Positions 1 to 9,859 of a stretch of 64,000 nt of DNA are shown piece after piece. Where the stretch lies: contig NZ_JABTYE010000016.1 of assembly GCF_013314895.1 (NCBI RefSeq), positions 1-64,000 of the forward strand. The letters are read 5' to 3'. The position numbers were made by a program, and so were the translations under genes. The DNA is from Cupriavidus gilardii (lineage in GTDB: Bacteria > Pseudomonadota > Gammaproteobacteria > Burkholderiales > Burkholderiaceae). The first letter of the stretch is position 1; the number at the start of each line of letters is the position of its first letter. The notes below the pieces were generated by a model that ran no database searches, had not been told where the DNA came from, and worked only from the letters and a program-made list of their open reading frames with translations.

Positions 1-205
1 GGTCGGCAGCGGGCGCGGCGGCAGGGGCAGTCTGGCCCCACGCGCCGGGCGCCGCCAGGCACAGCGCGACGGCGGCCAGCGGGGTCAGGCGGACGCCAAG
101 CCGATGCGTCAGGTGTTGCAGAAGATCGTACGTCGGGCGGGCGGATTGGCGCACGGATTGGCGCACGGATTGGCGCGCGGTGTTGCGTTGCAGGGTCGAA
201 TTCAT
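1..205 (-). CDS. Exported protein, N-terminal fragment cut by window edge
   Basis: Only the first 68 codons are inside the window. The start is the ATG whose first base is 205 on the minus strand. The fragment has a basic N-terminus containing three near-identical RQSV/RQSV/RQSA tetrapeptides, then a hydrophobic stretch (LAAVALCLAAPGAWG) ending in a plausible AWG-Q signal peptidase site, then Ala/Pro-rich residues. An exported or outer-membrane protein is therefore likely. It is the last gene of a minus-strand zinc-related block, so a TonB-dependent receptor is conceivable, but nothing visible proves that. The 189 bases upstream of it hold no gene. Confidence 0.5.
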   Translation of the reverse strand, partial: MNSTLQRNTARQSVRQSVRQSARPTYDLLQHLTHRLGVRLTPLAAVALCLAAPGAWGQTAPAAAPAAD

Positions 206-373
206 GGCTCGCGATGCGAAGAACATCGGGGGGCGATCGGTCGTGATCGGTCACGATGCGTCGTGCACGGCGCGGCCGGCGCAGCGCGGCGCGCCTCGCC
301 GCGATGGCATGGGAGCGCCGGCGTATGACCGGTCAGCGTGAACGAACGTCGGGATCGCCGGGATCGTCGACAA

Positions 374-392
374 CCGGCCGCGGGGCGGCCGG
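374..392 (-). terminator. GC-rich hairpin just after the DUF2946 gene
   Basis: A perfect 8-bp stem (CCGGCCGC / GCGGCCGG) with a GGG loop lies two bases beyond the stop of the upstream minus-strand gene. No T-tract follows, so it may only stabilise an mRNA end. Confidence 0.3.
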
Positions 393-394
393 GC

Positions 395-901
395 TCAGGC
401 GAAGGCGAGCGAAGAGGGCGGGGCGCGCGTCAGGAAACTGCGCTGTGGCGGCAGGTGTGGCCAACGCCAGGTGATGCCGGGCGGCACCAGCGGCTTGCCG
501 TGCGACAGCAGCGGCATCGGCGGTGCGCCGCAGGCGCCGGCGGCTTGCGTGGCGGCGTCGAACAGCACACAGGAGTGAGTCAGCAGGCGCGGGCTGTCCG
601 AGGCATGGCCGTCGGTGCTTGTATCGGCGGCGGCGACAGTATTGGCAGCAGTATTGGCAACGGTATCGGCAAGCCAAGCGTGATCCCGCGCGGCCGGCGC
701 CGTTGCAGCGAGAGCCTGCAATGTCCGGCCGGTCAAAGCCAGGCCGGCAGGCGAGCCACCATAGCCGCCGTGCTGAACGCGGTGAACCAGGCCGGCGTGC
801 TGCGCCAGCAACAGGCACAGCACCAGCCAGACGGCCCACAGCCCGCCGGTCCGGCGGTCCGTGCCCCGGCGCCGCAGCGCGCGCAGCCAATCAGTGCGCA
901 T
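395..901 (-). CDS. DUF2946-like small membrane/exported protein
   Basis: A 168-residue protein if translated from the ATG at 901, which overlaps the end of the upstream GTPase gene by 11 bases, as expected for a coupled operon gene. An N-terminal basic segment is followed by one strong hydrophobic helix ([20 protein letters not shown]). Two His occur around and after it ([12 protein letters not shown]). A later [12 protein letters not shown] segment resembles the conserved His/Cys/Asp patch of DUF2946 proteins. Those are small, uncharacterised proteins often found next to metal-uptake genes. The position in a GTPase/Zur block supports a metal-related role, but this is inference. The longer in-frame extension upstream only reads the GTPase His-rich tail out of frame. 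Confidence 0.55.
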   Translation of the reverse strand: MRTDWLRALRRRGTDRRTGGLWAVWLVLCLLLAQHAGLVHRVQHGGYGGSPAGLALTGRTLQALAATAPAARDHAWLADTVANTAANTVAAADTSTDGHASDSPRLLTHSCVLFDAATQAAGACGAPPMPLLSHGKPLVPPGITWRWPHLPPQRSFLTRAPPSSLAFA

Positions 902-2186
902 GACCGCCATCGGGATCGCAGTCGCAGGGGCCGCCATCGTGGTGATGGTGCTCGTGATCCCCGTCGTCGAAGGCATCTTCCCAGCTGGGGAACGGATCGT
1001 CGTAAGCGGCCCAGACCTCGGGACCGGCCGCCATCTCATCGTCGGTCAGCAGGCAGGCATCGAGCGCCGCCTCGAGCGCGGCGCGGTCCATGTTCTGGCC
1101 GATCAGCACCAGTTCCTGGCGCCGGTCGCCATAGGGTGCCGGCGCCCCGTCGACCTGTGAGTCGGCGCGGATCGCCGACAGCGTCTCGTCGTCCTGCGGC
1201 CAGTCGGCGGGATCGACCGCCGCCCACCAGGCACCGGCACCGCCGTGGCGGCACACGCCGCCCGCCTGGCTCCAACTGCCGGCCGCGTCCATGCGGCTCG
1301 CCAGCCAGAAAAAGCCCTTCGAGCGCAGCACGTTGCCGTGCTGACGCAGCCATTCCGTATGGATCAGATCGGCGAAACGCAGCGGATGGAACGGGCGCCG
1401 GCGCCGGTAGACGAAGCTGCCGATACCGTAGGCCTCGGTCTCGGGCACGTGTTCGCCGCGCAGCTCCGCCTGCCAGCCGGGCGCTGCCGCGGCGGCTTCG
1501 AAGTCGAAGCGGCCGGTGTCCAGCACCTTGTCGAGCGGCACGCGGCCGAAGCTGGCCGGCACGATCTCGGCGCGCGGGTTCAGCGCATGCAGCAGCGCCA
1601 TCAGCCGCTCGCGTTCGGTTTCGTCGATCAGATCGATCTTGTTCAGCACGATCACGTCGCAGAACTCGACCTGCTCGATCAGCAGATCGACCACGGTGCG
1701 GTCGTCCTCGTCGTCGCGTGCCTGGCCGCGGTCGCGCAGATAGTCGGCCTCGTCGAAGTCCTGCAGGAAGTGCGCGGCGTCGACCACGGTGACGATGGTG
1801 TCGAGCCGGGCCAGACTGTCGAGCGCATGGCCGTGCTCGTCTTCGAACGTGAAAGTCTCGGCGATCGGCAGCGGTTCGGCGACGCCGGTCGATTCGACCA
1901 GCAGATAGTCGAAGCGGCCCTCTCGCGCCAGTGCGGCGATCTCGACCAGCAAGTCCTCGCGCAGCGTGCAGCAGATGCAGCCGTTGGACAGCTCGACCAG
2001 CCGCTCGCCGGCGTGCGCGAGCACGCCTTCGCCGACCAGGCGCGCATCGATGTTGACGTCGGCCAGATCGTTGACGATGACCGCCACGCGCTTGCCTTCG
2101 CGGTTGGCCAGCACATGCTGCAGCAGCGTGGTCTTGCCGGCGCCGAGGAAGCCGGCCAATACGGTGACGGGAAGACGGTCGGCCAT
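891..2186 (-). CDS. COG0523/CobW-family GTPase, likely zinc metallochaperone (ZNG1-like)
   Basis: 431 residues. The N-terminus has the Walker A segment [11 protein letters not shown] (about residues 12-22). The family metal motif CICC lies in [12 protein letters not shown], with NKIDLID as the G4 motif and a CobW C-terminal domain. The C-terminus is rich in His, Asp and Cys ([17 protein letters not shown]), typical of members that bind Zn2+. These GTPases insert or traffic metals, usually under zinc limitation. The start ATG follows a purine-rich stretch. A palindrome related to the one before zur lies about 58 bases upstream (2245-2262), suggesting Zur control. The gene is followed without a gap by the DUF2946-like gene. 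It is one of two COG0523 paralogues in this block; the other starts at 4629. Confidence 0.88.
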   Translation of the reverse strand: MADRLPVTVLAGFLGAGKTTLLQHVLANREGKRVAVIVNDLADVNIDARLVGEGVLAHAGERLVELSNGCICCTLREDLLVEIAALAREGRFDYLLVESTGVAEPLPIAETFTFEDEHGHALDSLARLDTIVTVVDAAHFLQDFDEADYLRDRGQARDDEDDRTVVDLLIEQVEFCDVIVLNKIDLIDETERERLMALLHALNPRAEIVPASFGRVPLDKVLDTGRFDFEAAAAAPGWQAELRGEHVPETEAYGIGSFVYRRRRPFHPLRFADLIHTEWLRQHGNVLRSKGFFWLASRMDAAGSWSQAGGVCRHGGAGAWWAAVDPADWPQDDETLSAIRADSQVDGAPAPYGDRRQELVLIGQNMDRAALEAALDACLLTDDEMAAGPEVWAAYDDPFPSWEDAFDDGDHEHHHHDGGPCDCDPDGGHAH

Positions 2187-2244
2187 GGCGATCTGGAGGT
2201 GGGGGATGTCGCGCGGCGACGCGACAAGGGCCGCGGTCAGCTTA

Positions 2245-2262
2245 TTGCAACAAGGTTGCGAC
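2245..2262 (-). promoter_or_regulatory. Candidate Zur operator upstream of the CobW-family gene
   Basis: The sequence TTGCAACAAGGTTGCGAC is an imperfect inverted repeat (TTGCAAC-aag-GTTGCGA). It matches the palindrome at 5217-5234 before zur at 13 of 18 positions, with all five differences in the first base or the spacer region. Assignment to Zur is inferred from the shared site and from gene context. Confidence 0.45.
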
Positions 2263-2320
2263 TGTAGCAGAAATGCGCTGCCACGGCACTCTTGCTGTGG
2301 CCTCGCGGCGACGCATCGGG

Positions 2321-2360
2321 CTTGTGTCGGGCTTGTCGGGCTTGTCGGGCTTGCGTCGGC
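2321..2360. repeat. Short tandem repeat, about 9-nt unit CTTGTCGGG
   Basis: Four imperfect direct copies (cttgtgtcggg, cttgtcggg, cttgtcggg, cttgcgtcgg) lie between the dksA terminator and the CobW-family gene. No function is apparent. Confidence 0.5.
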
Positions 2361-2373
2361 TGCGCGTCGCGCT

Positions 2374-2405
2374 CAAAAGCAAAACGGCCCGGTGTTCCGG
2401 GCCGT
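2374..2405 (-). terminator. Rho-independent terminator of dksA
   Basis: Read on the minus strand, a 9-bp stem (ACGGCCCGG / CCGGGCCGT) with a 4-nt loop is followed by TTTTGCTTTT. It lies about 30 bases after the dksA stop. Confidence 0.85.
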
Positions 2406-2433
2406 CGTCAGCGCAGAGCGAGGGGCGCAGGCC

Positions 2434-3120
2434 TCAATCGCCGAACAGCTTCTGGCGCAGTTCGCGGCGCTGCTGCGCTTCCAGCGACAGCGTCGCGGTC
2501 GGACGGGCCAGCAGCCGCGGCACGCCGATCGGCTCGCCGGTTTCCTCGCACCAGCCGTATTCGCCCGATTCGATGCGGGCCAGCGACTGTTCGACCTTCT
2601 TCAGCAGCTTGCGCTCGCGATCGCGCGTGCGCAGCTCCAGGGCATGTTCTTCTTCGATCGTGGCGCGGTCCGCCGGATCCGGCACGATGACCGTTTCGCG
2701 CAGATGTTCGGTGGTCTGGTCGGCGTTCTTCAGGATTTCGTCGCGCAGCTGTTCAAGGCGGTTCTTGAAAAAGGCCAGTTGGGCCTCGTTCATGTAGTCC
2801 TTGTCGTCCATCTTCAGGATTTCAGCTTCAGTCAGAAGTTTATTGCTGCTCATGGTTGCTGCTGATTCTCTTGTTGATGCGACCGGCGGCGTCGTGTTCC
2901 GCGCGGATGCAGTGTCGGTCCGCTTGCGCGGTTCGACCGTTTCACTCTGGCTGGCTGCAGTCTTGCTGCTTCGCGTGCCTCCCTTTGCCGCTCCGGTACC
3001 GGCCTGCGCCGAGCCGTTCCGGGGGGTAGGCGCAGCTTGCTGTCCCTGCGCCTTTGTCGTGTCGGCCGCAGCACCAGCGGTCTTGCTGCGGCTTTCTTTG
3101 GTTTTTGCTGCGGCTACCAT
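2434..3120 (-). CDS. dksA: RNA polymerase-binding transcription factor DksA, with N-terminal extension
   Basis: The last 139 residues match DksA: a start region LLTEAEILKMDDKDYMNEAQ, the coiled-coil with DPADRATIEEEHALELRTRDRE (acidic tip included), and the globular end GEYGWCEETGEPIGVPRLLARPTATLSLEAQQRRE. DksA binds RNA polymerase through the secondary channel and acts with ppGpp. The zinc-finger region keeps only one Cys (in WCEETG); three of the four Cys of the C4 type are absent, so this is a cysteine-poor, probably zinc-independent form. The chosen ATG at 3120 has AAAGGGA upstream and adds about 89 Lys/Ala/Ser/Thr-rich, disordered-looking residues. An internal ATG at 2853 would give the canonical length but has a poor ribosome site. 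A terminator follows the gene. Confidence 0.9.
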   Translation of the reverse strand: MVAAAKTKESRSKTAGAAADTTKAQGQQAAPTPRNGSAQAGTGAAKGGTRSSKTAASQSETVEPRKRTDTASARNTTPPVASTRESAATMSSNKLLTEAEILKMDDKDYMNEAQLAFFKNRLEQLRDEILKNADQTTEHLRETVIVPDPADRATIEEEHALELRTRDRERKLLKKVEQSLARIESGEYGWCEETGEPIGVPRLLARPTATLSLEAQQRRELRQKLFGD

Positions 3121-3531
3121 GGGATCCCTTTCTCGGCGTCGGTCGACATCGGTCGGCGTCGTTGCCCCAGCGGCAACGCCCTGAACGTTGCGGCACGAGA
3201 TCCCGCGCGTCGACGGCCATCGCACGAGCACAGCGGCCGCACCCGAGGACGGCCGTCTGATGCTGACGACAACCGCCGTCCTGCATACGACACGGGCGGC
3301 GGCAAGACCGCGCTGCCCGCATCACATCCGGCTTATTGTACTTGAACAAATTACCAGGAGATACGGTGGAAAACCGGACCGGATATTCGGTGTTTCACCG
3401 AGCGGCGCGCCCCGCGTATGACCATGCGGCAGCGGCGCCGTGTCACCCGTCCGGGTGCCGCAGCGCGGCAAGCAGGCCGCCCGCATGGCCGGAACCGAGG
3501 CCCGGAGCGGGTCTGCGGCGGTCACCGATAA
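3121..3531. other. Intergenic stretch, dksA leader; no gene seen
   Basis: No convincing coding region. A GTTGCC-CCAGC-GGCAAC hairpin (about 3159-3175) and a TACAAT hexamer on the minus strand (3335-3340) could belong to the dksA leader and promoter. Neither has a clear partner element. Confidence 0.5.
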
Positions 3532-4629
3532 TCAGGCGAGGCAGTTGGCCAGGCCCTTGAGAATGGCGTCCTTGGGCAGGTCGACGCCGATGAACACCAT
3601 TTTGGTGCCGGGCGTTTCGTCTTCCCATTTGCCGCCGATGTCGCTGCCCATCAGCTGGTGCACGCCCTGGAATACCACCTTGCGGTCGACCCCTTCCATA
3701 TAGAGCACGCCCTTGTAGCGCAGCAGCTTCTCGCCGTAGACGGTCAGGATCCCGGACAGGAATTCCTCGAGCTTGCCGTAGTGGAACGGCTTGTCGCTGC
3801 GGAAGACGAACGAGCCGATGCGGTCGGTGTGGTGGTGGTGATGGTGGTGGTTGTGCGCGTGACCGTGGTCGTGTCCATGGTCATGGTTGTGGTCATGATC
3901 GTGGTCATGGCCGCAGTCGGTGCCGCAGTGCTCGCCATGCTCGTGGTCATGGTCGTGCTCGTGCTCCTCGGCGCGCAGGAAGTCGGGGTCGATCTCCAGC
4001 TTGGCGTTCAGGTTGAAGCCGCGCAGGTCGAAGATCGAGTCGATCGGCGCCTCGCCGAAATGCGCGGTGCCGATCGGCGCGCGCGGATTCATCTGCAGCA
4101 GGCGGTGGCGCAGGTCCGCCAGCTCATGCTCCGAGACCAGATCGGCCTTGGTGATGAAGATCGCATCGGCGAAGCCGACCTGGCGCTGCGCCTCTTCCTG
4201 CTTGTCGAGCTGCTGGTTGCCGTGCTTGGCATCGACCAGCGTGACCACCGCGTCCAGCAGATAGCGCGAGGCGATCTCGTCGTCCATGAAGAAGGTCTGC
4301 GCCACCGGGCCCGGATTGGCCACGCCCGTGGTTTCGATGACGACCCGATCGAAATCGATCTCGCCGGCGTCGCGGCGGCCGATCAGGTCCGACAGCGCCT
4401 GCACCAGATCGCCGCGAATCGTGCAGCAGATGCAGCCGTTGCTCATCTGCACGATCTGTTCGCGGCCGTCCTGCACCAGGATCTCGTTGTCGATGTTTTC
4501 CTCGCCGAACTCGTTTTCGATCACGGCGATCTTCATGCCGTGCTGTTCGTTGAGGATGCGCTTGAGCAGCGTGGTTTTGCCGCTGCCGAGAAAGCCTGTC
4601 AGGATCGTGACCGGGATCAGTTTGGACAT
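3532..4629 (-). CDS. COG0523/CobW-family GTPase with long His-rich metal-binding loop (YjiA-like)
   Basis: 365 residues. Walker A is GFLGSGKTTLL, the metal motif is [22 protein letters not shown] follows, and the G4 region is ITKADLV. Between the G domain and the C-terminal domain (residues about 220-270) lies an extraordinary run of His-Asp and His-only residues, including seven consecutive His and two Cys. The C-terminal CobW domain resumes at RIGSFVFRSDKPFHYGKLEEF. The protein probably binds and delivers zinc. Its ATG overlaps the end of zur by 13 bases, so the two genes are co-transcribed and probably translationally coupled. Regulation by zinc through Zur is therefore likely. Confidence 0.9.
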   Translation of the reverse strand: MSKLIPVTILTGFLGSGKTTLLKRILNEQHGMKIAVIENEFGEENIDNEILVQDGREQIVQMSNGCICCTIRGDLVQALSDLIGRRDAGEIDFDRVVIETTGVANPGPVAQTFFMDDEIASRYLLDAVVTLVDAKHGNQQLDKQEEAQRQVGFADAIFITKADLVSEHELADLRHRLLQMNPRAPIGTAHFGEAPIDSIFDLRGFNLNAKLEIDPDFLRAEEHEHDHDHEHGEHCGTDCGHDHDHDHNHDHGHDHGHAHNHHHHHHHTDRIGSFVFRSDKPFHYGKLEEFLSGILTVYGEKLLRYKGVLYMEGVDRKVVFQGVHQLMGSDIGGKWEDETPGTKMVFIGVDLPKDAILKGLANCLA

Positions 4630-5186
4630 GTTGGTTCTCCGGGATTGGGGGAAGCGTCAGCGGCACGGTCAGTGCCGCCATCGGCGGCACCGTGCGCGGG
4701 CGCATCGGCCACGGTGTGCGCACCGCATTCGGCGCAGATGCCGTTGACGGTCAATTCGACGTGTTCGACCGCGAAGCCGCTCGGCACGCGCGGCGCGGCC
4801 TGTCGGGGCGGCGCGCTTTCCGCGTCGAGGCAGAAGGTGCGGTCGCAGCGGCTGCAATGGAAATGGCTGTGCCGCCGATGGACCTCGGCGCGCGCCGCCT
4901 CATGTTCGATCAGGCTGAAGCGGAAGACGCGGTCGTTGCCGGCGCGCTTCTGCGCCAGCCCCTGCTCGACCAGCCAGTCCAGCACCCGATAGACGGTGAC
5001 GCGGTCGATCGCGTCGGCGCCGCCCGGAAGACGGTCGATCACGGCCTGATGGGTCAGCGGGAGGCCGCTGTCGATCAGGCACGCCAGGATGCAGACGCGC
5101 GGTTGCGTGACGCGCGCACCCAGCGCCCGGAGGCGCTCCTGTGCCGCATCGACGGCGGCCGGCAGGCTGGGAGTGGGCGTAGACAT
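4617..5186 (-). CDS. zur: Fur-family zinc uptake regulator (Zur)
   Basis: 189 residues. The N-terminal winged helix runs LRALGARVTQPRVCILACLIDSG to AIDRVTVYRVLDWLVEQGL (recognition helix). The metal site region HRRHSHFHCSRC follows, and the C-terminal CAECGAH completes two CxxC pairs, as in Fur-family structural zinc sites. Fur-family repressors sense Fe, Zn, Mn or peroxide. The Zur assignment comes from operon linkage with a His-rich COG0523 GTPase and from the second COG0523 gene nearby. The C-terminus past CGAH is an Ala/Asp-rich tail. A palindrome about 30 bases upstream of the ATG (5217-5234) suggests autoregulation. Confidence 0.8.
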   Translation of the reverse strand: MSTPTPSLPAAVDAAQERLRALGARVTQPRVCILACLIDSGLPLTHQAVIDRLPGGADAIDRVTVYRVLDWLVEQGLAQKRAGNDRVFRFSLIEHEAARAEVHRRHSHFHCSRCDRTFCLDAESAPPRQAAPRVPSGFAVEHVELTVNGICAECGAHTVADAPAHGAADGGTDRAADASPNPGEPTCPN

Positions 5187-5216
5187 GGGGGCGATTTAAC
5201 CATAGTGCCCACGGAG

Positions 5217-5234
5217 ATGCAATTCAGTTGCGAC
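5217..5234 (-). promoter_or_regulatory. Candidate Zur operator upstream of zur
   Basis: ATGCAATTCAGTTGCGAC carries the arms TGCAA and TTGCGA, and matches the site at 2245-2262 (13 of 18 identical). It lies 31-48 bases before the zur start, where a repressor would block transcription. Confidence 0.45.
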
Positions 5235-5293
5235 AACGGGCGACCCAACAGACGCGCGACGGCCGTGCCGACGCCTCGTCGCGCCCTGTAGTT

Positions 5294-5320
5294 TTGACAA
5301 GGCTGCCGAACCGGTAATGG
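5294..5320 (+). promoter_or_regulatory. Possible sigma-70 promoter for glgX
   Basis: A perfect -35 hexamer TTGACA (5294-5299) is followed after 15 bases by TAATGG (5315-5320), about 94 bases before the glgX start. The short spacing makes this tentative. Confidence 0.35.
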
Positions 5321-5413
5321 CAAATATGGGAAGCGGCGACCCCGCTTCATGGCATGCGCGCGGGCATGCGCCGTGCTCCGCACCATCGTTTCCACACGGG
5401 AGTGCCGCACGCC

Positions 5414-7603
<2,190 letters not shown>

Positions 7604-7640
7604 CATCGATCCGGGGCCGACTCGGGGAGCCGGCGTGCGA

Positions 7641-7785
7641 CCCGCTTCGGCCCTGCCTCGGCCTTGCCTTGGCCCTGCTTCGGCCTGTTTGGTCCTGATT
7701 CGCCCCTGATCTGGTCCTGATTCGCCCCCGCTTTGGCTGTCGTTCCGTACCCGCTTCGGCCCCGCTTCGGCCCCGCTTCGGCCCG
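7641..7785. repeat. Degenerate tandem array, about 11-nt unit CCCCGCTTCGG
   Basis: About a dozen variants of c-ccgcttcgg, c-ctgattcg and c-ttgccttgg fill most of the 327-base gap between glgX and the next gene. The last three copies (7751-7783) are nearly perfect. It reads through as low-complexity protein in several frames but none looks like a real gene. The gap otherwise holds only the leader of the downstream gene. Confidence 0.6.
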
Positions 7786-7930
7786 GGTATTTCCTGATAT
7801 TTCGGGTAAGTCGCCGTTGATAGCATGGCGGCTCCAAGCCGCGGCCTCCGGTGAGGCGGCCCACGCCGCCACGGTGGCTGGGCGGCATGGCAGTCTGCAC
7901 GACGGGAAGTCGGGGAAATCAGGAGAAATA

Positions 7931-8917
7931 ATGAAACACGTTGCAAAAACCGTGGCCGCCGCCCTCGCGGCCGCCGCATTGGGTCTGCCTGGCGTGGTAC
8001 AGGCGCAGGATTACCCGGGCAGCCGGCCGGTCTCGGCCGTGGTGCCGTTCGCCGCGGGCGGCCCGACCGACAAGGTGGCGCGCGAGCTGGCGCAGGTCAT
8101 GTCCAAGCATCTGGGCGCGACCATCGTGATCGAGAACCTCGGCGGGGCCGGCGGCACGATCGGCGCGAAGAAGGTGGCCCAGTCGAAGAACGACGGCCAC
8201 ACCGTGCTGATCCACCATATCGGCATGTCGACCGCCCCGGCGCTGTACCGCAACCTGGGCTTCGATCCGCTGAAGGACTTCGAGTACATCGGCGAAATCG
8301 CCGACGTGCCGATGGTGCTGGTCGGCAACAAGAACCTGCCGCCGAACACGCTGAAGGACCTGCTGCCGTACATCAAGGCCAACGCCAGCAAGCTCTCGCT
8401 CGCCAACGCCGGCATCGGCTCGGCCTCGCACCTGTGCGGCCTGCTGTTCCAGAGCGCGATCCAGACCGAACTGACCACGGTCCCGTACAAGGGCACCGCG
8501 CCGGCGCTGACCGATATCCTGGGCGGCCAGGTCAACCTGATGTGCGACCAGACCACCAACATCGCCGGCCAACTCAAGGCCAATGCGCTCAAGCCCTATG
8601 CCGCGATGCAGCCGCGCCGCGTCGAGGCGTTCAAGGACATCCCGACCGCTGCCGAGCAGGGCCTGTCGAACATCGAGGTCAAGATCTGGCACGCGATGTA
8701 CGCACCCAAGGGCACGCCGCAGCCGGTGATCGAGAAGCTGTCGGCGGCGCTGCAGAAGTCGGTGACCGACCCGGGCTTCCGCGCCAAGATGGCCGAGCTG
8801 GGCGCCGAAGCGGTACCGGCCCAGCGCGCCACGCCGGATTCGCTGAAGACCTTCCTCGGCAACGAAATCAACAAGTGGACCCCGGTGATTCGCAAGGCCG
8901 GCGTCTATGCGGACTGA
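7931..8917 (+). CDS. Bug/TctC-family tripartite tricarboxylate transporter substrate-binding protein
   Basis: 328 residues. The ATG at 7931 has AGGAG six bases upstream. A signal peptide (KTVAAALAAAALGLPGVVQAQ) is followed by the Bug-family opening YPGSRPVSAVVPFAAGGPTDKVAR. The ligand-site features PFAAGGPTD and IENLGGAGGTIG are visible, as is VPYKGTAPALTDILGGQV. Bug proteins are periplasmic binding proteins for carboxylates and related solutes. They are greatly expanded in Burkholderiales and often lack a linked TctAB membrane pair, as here. Ligand unknown. A strong terminator follows at 8986. A second Bug protein lies at 55358-56365. Confidence 0.92.
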   Translation: MKHVAKTVAAALAAAALGLPGVVQAQDYPGSRPVSAVVPFAAGGPTDKVARELAQVMSKHLGATIVIENLGGAGGTIGAKKVAQSKNDGHTVLIHHIGMSTAPALYRNLGFDPLKDFEYIGEIADVPMVLVGNKNLPPNTLKDLLPYIKANASKLSLANAGIGSASHLCGLLFQSAIQTELTTVPYKGTAPALTDILGGQVNLMCDQTTNIAGQLKANALKPYAAMQPRRVEAFKDIPTAAEQGLSNIEVKIWHAMYAPKGTPQPVIEKLSAALQKSVTDPGFRAKMAELGAEAVPAQRATPDSLKTFLGNEINKWTPVIRKAGVYAD

Positions 8918-8985
8918 GTCGAGGCGACGCTGACCGATTCGCCGCCGCTGCGTTCCGCGCAGCGCGGCGGCGGAACGGCATCCGA

Positions 8986-9016
8986 GGCCACGCGGCAGCG
9001 CGTGGCCTTTTTGTTT
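8986..9016 (+). terminator. Rho-independent terminator after the Bug gene
   Basis: An 8-bp stem (GGCCACGC / GCGTGGCC) with a 6-nt loop is followed by TTTTTGTTT. Confidence 0.88.
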
Positions 9017-9035
9017 GCCCATCTCGCCGATTGCG

Positions 9036-9317
9036 CTACAAGCCGAGCTCGCTATGTGAGCCGAGCCGGACCAGCTGCAGCGTATCGTCGTCGGGCTTGC
9101 TGTAGATCAGCACCAGGTCCGGGCGGATGTGGCAATCCCGAAAATCCTTCCACTGGCCGGTCAATGCGTGGTCCCGATGTCTGGCGGGCAACGATCGGTC
9201 GTTTGCCAGCGCTGTGACCACTTCCTCGAAATCCGCATCCAACGTCGCGCGATACGGACCTCTCTTCTCTCGCTTGAAATCCCGTTTGAACTGCCCTGTC
9301 AGCTCAATCGTCCTCAT
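9036..9317 (-). CDS. YafQ/RelE-family mRNA interferase toxin
   Basis: 93 residues. The family core is clear: a basic N-terminus (KRDFKREKRGPY), DHALTGQWKDFRDCHIRPDLVLIY and the C-terminal RLGSHSEL, whose His matches a catalytic His in YafQ. Toxins of this type cleave mRNA in the ribosomal A site. Its ATG overlaps the stop of the antitoxin gene by 14 bases, giving antitoxin-first coupled translation. It is the second gene of a minus-strand pair sitting between a Bug gene and hslV, a typical accessory insertion place. Toxicity of this copy is inferred from intact motifs. Confidence 0.88.
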   Translation of the reverse strand: MRTIELTGQFKRDFKREKRGPYRATLDADFEEVVTALANDRSLPARHRDHALTGQWKDFRDCHIRPDLVLIYSKPDDDTLQLVRLGSHSELGL

Positions 9318-9570
9318 TCTCCAAATCCGCCATCAATGCCTCGACGGACGAGAATTTGCGCAGGCCACGAGCCCGCGCTTCCTTCATCGCCGCGATCGTC
9401 GTCGGGTTGGGCGTCACCAGTTCGAAGGGAAGGGCCTTGTCATGCGCGACGCGGGTCAGCGTCATGCGGACGACGTCCGAAACGGACAGTCCCATTGCTT
9501 CCAACACGATCGAGGCTTCCTCTTTGATATCCGCGTCGACGCGAGCGCGGACAAACGTAGTGCTTGCCAT
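9304..9570 (-). CDS. RelB/DinJ-family antitoxin
   Basis: 88 residues. The N-terminal ribbon-helix-helix domain (TTFVRARVDADIKEEASIVLEAMGLSVSDVVRM) is the DinJ/RelB type. The C-terminal part (PTTIAAMKEARARGLRKFSSVEALMADLENED) is the toxin-wrapping segment. It should neutralise the following YafQ-type toxin and repress the pair. The ATG has GGGAAA upstream. Inverted GGAATCCC / GGGATTCC elements lie upstream between 9605 and 9675. Confidence 0.88.
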   Translation of the reverse strand: MASTTFVRARVDADIKEEASIVLEAMGLSVSDVVRMTLTRVAHDKALPFELVTPNPTTIAAMKEARARGLRKFSSVEALMADLENEDD

Positions 9571-9604
9571 GGTGGTTTCCCTTTGCTGCTTGGTCGTCGG
9601 TAAC

Positions 9605-9675
9605 GGAATCCCTCGGAATAGATAGGGATGAAGTCGAAAGAAGCCAGGTGCGGCGATGGATCGACGGGGATTCCT
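9605..9675 (-). promoter_or_regulatory. Inverted-repeat elements upstream of the antitoxin gene (candidate operator)
   Basis: GGAATCCC (9605-9612) is the reverse complement of GGGATTCC (9668-9675). The first copy also forms a second inverted pair, ATCCCT (9608-9613) with AGGGAT (9624-9629). RHH antitoxins usually autorepress at such sites; binding here is inference. Confidence 0.4.
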
Positions 9676-9859
9676 GAGGCGCAGTGTAGCTCAATTGAGC
9701 AACAAGGCAAGGGAAGTTGGGCGGAGCCGCCGCGGGCTTGGGATCACACTTTGCGCCACAGGACCGGCGTCTATATTGGTGGAACCCACCCGGCGCCCGC
9801 CTCTTGAATTCGACGACGGCGCCGCCAAGTAGCTGCCTGAAACCAACTCAGAAGCCACC

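Noticed and set aside
3658..4992. 444-codon plus-strand frame with Val-rich segment
   Set aside because: The Val/Met run is the complement of the His-rich loop of the GTPase on the other strand.
9806..9834. Heat-shock promoter for hslV (CTTGAA present)
   Set aside because: No acceptable -10 (CCCCAT-like) follows at the right distance.
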